Positions 61,670-64,000 of a DNA stretch of 64,000 nt are shown piece after piece (position 1 is the first letter of the stretch; each line of letters starts with the position of its first letter). The position numbers and the translations under genes were made by a program. Source of the stretch: Sphingomicrobium lutaoense (GTDB taxonomy: Bacteria > Pseudomonadota > Alphaproteobacteria > Sphingomonadales > Sphingomonadaceae). The stretch spans positions 404,992 through 468,991 of the forward strand of contig NZ_JACICF010000001.1 in the NCBI RefSeq assembly GCF_014195685.1, in the 5' to 3' direction. The notes beneath the pieces were generated by a model that had not been told where the DNA came from, made no database searches, and worked only from the letters and a program-made list of their open reading frames with translations.

Positions 61670-64000
61670 ATGAGCAGAACGACCGGCCAGGCGGTTGATT
61701 CGCGGTCCCCGCGCATTTCGCTGCTCGACATCTATCGGCTCTGCTGTCCCGACGACCAGGTGCTCTGCTCGATCCGCGACCAGCAGATCGACAAGATCCT
61801 GCGCCTCGCGCCCTATACGATCGTCGTCCAGATGCTGTGCGGCGGAGTGGTGCTCGCCGCCCTGGCCGACAGCGTCAATCCCTTCGCGCTTCTGCTCTGG
61901 TTCGCCCTGGCCGGGGTGTTCTGCGCGGTCCGCATGGCGCGCGTCTGGAGACTGCGCCAGGACCCCGACTATCAGGACGAAGCGCCGGCATCCTTCCTCT
62001 CGGCCACGCTCACGGTCTTCTGCCTGTCGCTGTTCTGGCTGGTCCCGCCGCTTATCTGGTTCGACCAGGCCAGCGCCTCGGCGCAACTTCTCATGGCGGT
62101 GGTCGCCGCGGTGCTCGTCAGCGCAGGTTCGCTCACTGTCCTCGCAGTGCCTCCCGCCGCGCTGGCCTTCGCATCGGTCAGCCTCGCGGGCACCTTCATC
62201 ATTTCCTTCAAGCTCGACAATATGCCGATGGCGGTTCTCACCGCCATCTATGGCGTCGCGGTCTTCTTCGCGATTACCGCCAGCGCACGCCAATCGATCG
62301 CCCACGCCCGCTCGCGCATCGAACTGGAAGAGCAAGGCGAGATCGTCAGCCTGCTGCGCGAATTCGAGGCCTCGGGGTCGGGCGGCCTGTGGGAAGCCGA
62401 CGCCAACCTGCGCCTCACCATGATCAGCGAGGAACTGGCGCAGCAGATCGGCAACAGCGCGCAAAGCCTGATCGGCATCCCCCTTAAGAAGATGCTAGAT
62501 CCCGACAATCGCGTCTCCGAACTGTCGAGCGGGATGCGCACCCTGTTCGACCATCTGCGCACCGGCCAACCTTTCCGCGACATCGCGGTCCCCGCGGTCG
62601 CCAACGACCGCTGGTGGTCGCTGTCGGGCCGCCCGACCCGCGACGAGGACGGCCAGATCACCGGTTGGCGAGGGGTCGGCTCGGACATCACCGAGGTGCG
62701 GCTGCGCGGCATCGACGCGGTGCGCGAGGCACGCCGCGATCCGCTGACGGGCATTGCCAACCGTCTGTTCATCCGCGAACAGCTCGAGGAACTGCTGCTC
62801 GACACCTATGACGAGGATGAACGCGGCGCGCTTCTGCTCGTCGATCTCGACCGTTTCAAGCTGGTCAACGACACGCTTGGCCATGCCATCGGCGACCGCC
62901 TTCTTTGCGAGGTAGCCAACCGCCTCGACCGCGCCACGGGCGAAGATGGGGTGGTGGGCCGGCTGGGCGGCGATGAATTCGCGGTGATCTGGCGCGGCAG
63001 CGCCGACCGCGACACGCTTTCCGGCATCGCCCAGCGCCTTGTCGAGGAAGTCTCGCGCACCGTCCATGTGGGCGGCGCCGCGCTCAATGTCGGGGCAACC
63101 GTCGGCATCGCCATCGGCGGGCGCGACGGTACGCTCGAAGGCGCCTTGATGCGCGCCGCCGATCTAGCGCTCTACCATGCCAAGAAAGGCGGGCGGGGCG
63201 ACTATGCCTTCTTCGAACCGCGCCTGCTCGAAGCTGCCGAACATAACCGCCTTCTCGAAAATGACGTTCGCGAAGCGCTCGCCACCAACAAGATGACGCT
63301 CGCCTACCAGCCGATCGTCGATGCGCGGACCAAGCATACCGTCTGCCGCGAAGCGCTCCTTCGCTGGGACCATCATATCCGCGGCGCGATTTCGCCCGAA
63401 CGCTTCATCCCGATCATCGAGGATGCCGGGCTCATCCACCAGATCGGCTCCTGGGTGATCCGCGAAGCGTGCAGCGAAGCGATGCGATGGCAGGACGGCG
63501 CCGCCGTGGCGGTCAACATCAGCGCCGCCCAATTGTCGGGCGAAGGGCTCGAACAGACCGTCATCGACGCGCTCGCGCGCACCGGCCTCGATCCCGAACG
63601 GCTCGAACTCGAAGTCACCGAGACCATTTTCATCGGCGATGAAAGCGAGACGCTCGATTCGCTCGAACGGCTGCGCGCCCTGGGCGTGAAGCTGGTGCTC
63701 GACGATTTCGGCAAGGGCTACTCCAGCCTCGGCTATCTCAGCCGCGCCCATTTCTCGAAGATCAAGATCGATCGCAGCTTCGTGCGCGGCGCGGCCGAGG
63801 GGCAGCGGGATTGCCTCGCGATCCTCCGCGCCATCCTCGCGCTCGCCGATGGACTTGAGGTCATCACCACCGCCGAAGGGGTCGAAAGCGAACGCGAAGC
63901 CGCGCTTCTCTCCTCGCTCGGGGTGGAGCAGATGCAGGGCTTCTACTTCGGCCGTCCCGAAGCGATCGAGGCCGACCTCATTCCCGAACGCCGCCTCGCG
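61670..64000 (+). CDS. Membrane PAS-GGDEF-EAL protein, 3' end outside window
   Basis: Visible 777 residues of a cyclic di-GMP enzyme. Four to six hydrophobic segments (about 45-195), a PAS domain (about 225-345), a GGDEF domain (about 360-520) and an EAL domain follow. GGDEF is intact as RLGGDEFAV, but no RxxD inhibitory site is seen before it. The EAL part has EALLRW, VNISAAQLSG, ELEVTETIF, DDFGKGYSSLGY, IKIDRSFV and AEGVES, all points needed for phosphodiesterase activity. It may therefore both make and degrade c-di-GMP. The gene runs off the right edge. It should supply or remove the ligand of PilZ proteins in the same region. Confidence 0.92.
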   Translation, partial: MSRTTGQAVDSRSPRISLLDIYRLCCPDDQVLCSIRDQQIDKILRLAPYTIVVQMLCGGVVLAALADSVNPFALLLWFALAGVFCAVRMARVWRLRQDPDYQDEAPASFLSATLTVFCLSLFWLVPPLIWFDQASASAQLLMAVVAAVLVSAGSLTVLAVPPAALAFASVSLAGTFIISFKLDNMPMAVLTAIYGVAVFFAITASARQSIAHARSRIELEEQGEIVSLLREFEASGSGGLWEADANLRLTMISEELAQQIGNSAQSLIGIPLKKMLDPDNRVSELSSGMRTLFDHLRTGQPFRDIAVPAVANDRWWSLSGRPTRDEDGQITGWRGVGSDITEVRLRGIDAVREARRDPLTGIANRLFIREQLEELLLDTYDEDERGALLLVDLDRFKLVNDTLGHAIGDRLLCEVANRLDRATGEDGVVGRLGGDEFAVIWRGSADRDTLSGIAQRLVEEVSRTVHVGGAALNVGATVGIAIGGRDGTLEGALMRAADLALYHAKKGGRGDYAFFEPRLLEAAEHNRLLENDVREALATNKMTLAYQPIVDARTKHTVCREALLRWDHHIRGAISPERFIPIIEDAGLIHQIGSWVIREACSEAMRWQDGAAVAVNISAAQLSGEGLEQTVIDALARTGLDPERLELEVTETIFIGDESETLDSLERLRALGVKLVLDDFGKGYSSLGYLSRAHFSKIKIDRSFVRGAAEGQRDCLAILRAILALADGLEVITTAEGVESEREAALLSSLGVEQMQGFYFGRPEAIEADLIPERRLA

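Noticed and set aside
61638-61673. Ten-codon leader peptide frame overlapping the GGDEF-EAL start
   Set aside because: It ends in an ATGA-type overlap, but has no regulatory residues, attenuator hairpins or T run around it.

Overview
The window is a stretch of a high-GC alphaproteobacterial chromosome, most likely from a sphingomonad (order Sphingomonadales). The grounds are the gene content and habits: a CtaA-type heme A synthase, an intracellular polyhydroxyalkanoate depolymerase, a TonB/ExbB/ExbD/ExbD cluster, a ribosomal protein S9 with a long acidic N-terminal extension, a MerC-like/Zur pair, HWE-type and PAS histidine kinases, and very dense gene packing with many ATGA/GTGA stop-start overlaps. 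No insertion sequence, prophage, CRISPR array or rRNA was seen. The genus and species cannot be fixed from this window.

Layout. 0-3.8 kb: PilZ protein, tRNA-end maintenance (CCA transferase), a CoA-type Nudix hydrolase, DUF1285, and a pteridine-reductase-like SDR coupled to FolB. 4.0-6.5 kb: TonB energy-transduction operon with a clear terminator. 6.7-9.5 kb: five little-known genes on the minus strand, all overlapping or start-stop coupled (TIGR02588, TIGR02587, DUF1989, YqcI/YcgG, small protein); this is the best candidate for an undescribed system. 9.6-20.5 kb: ABC exporter, PHA depolymerase, amidohydrolase, DoxX, thiolase and MaoC hydratase behind a perfect palindrome, MscS channel, topoisomerase IB, PfpI-like protein. 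21-27 kb: TamA-TamB. 27-32 kb: dual-PilZ protein and nitrogen control (glnA, glnB), with an HWE histidine kinase and a small HTH gene lying between glnA and glnB. 32-39.6 kb: nucleotidyltransferase, Map, CinA-like protein, antiporter with a regulatory domain, OmpA-like lipoprotein, tRNA-Gly, HD hydrolase, a thioredoxin with an Lgt-like anchor, and a VUT transporter.

39.7-49 kb is rich in nucleoside salvage: adenosine kinase, LOG phosphoribohydrolase and nucleoside transporter in one run, then cytidine deaminase, a 5'-nucleotidase-type lipoprotein and AMP nucleosidase. 49-54.5 kb: S9/L13, CutA, CtaA, MerC-like/Zur with an operator-like dyad, then an RsbQ-like hydrolase overlapping a PAS histidine kinase. 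54.7-64 kb: dxs, an EEP phosphatase, TlyA, TspO, UbiK-like, YbjN, ProC, IlvE, and a PAS-GGDEF-EAL protein cut by the window edge.

Start codons were chosen by ribosome-binding site, family length and overlap with the upstream gene. Alternatives are given where it matters. All functional names rest on motif recognition by eye, without database searches.
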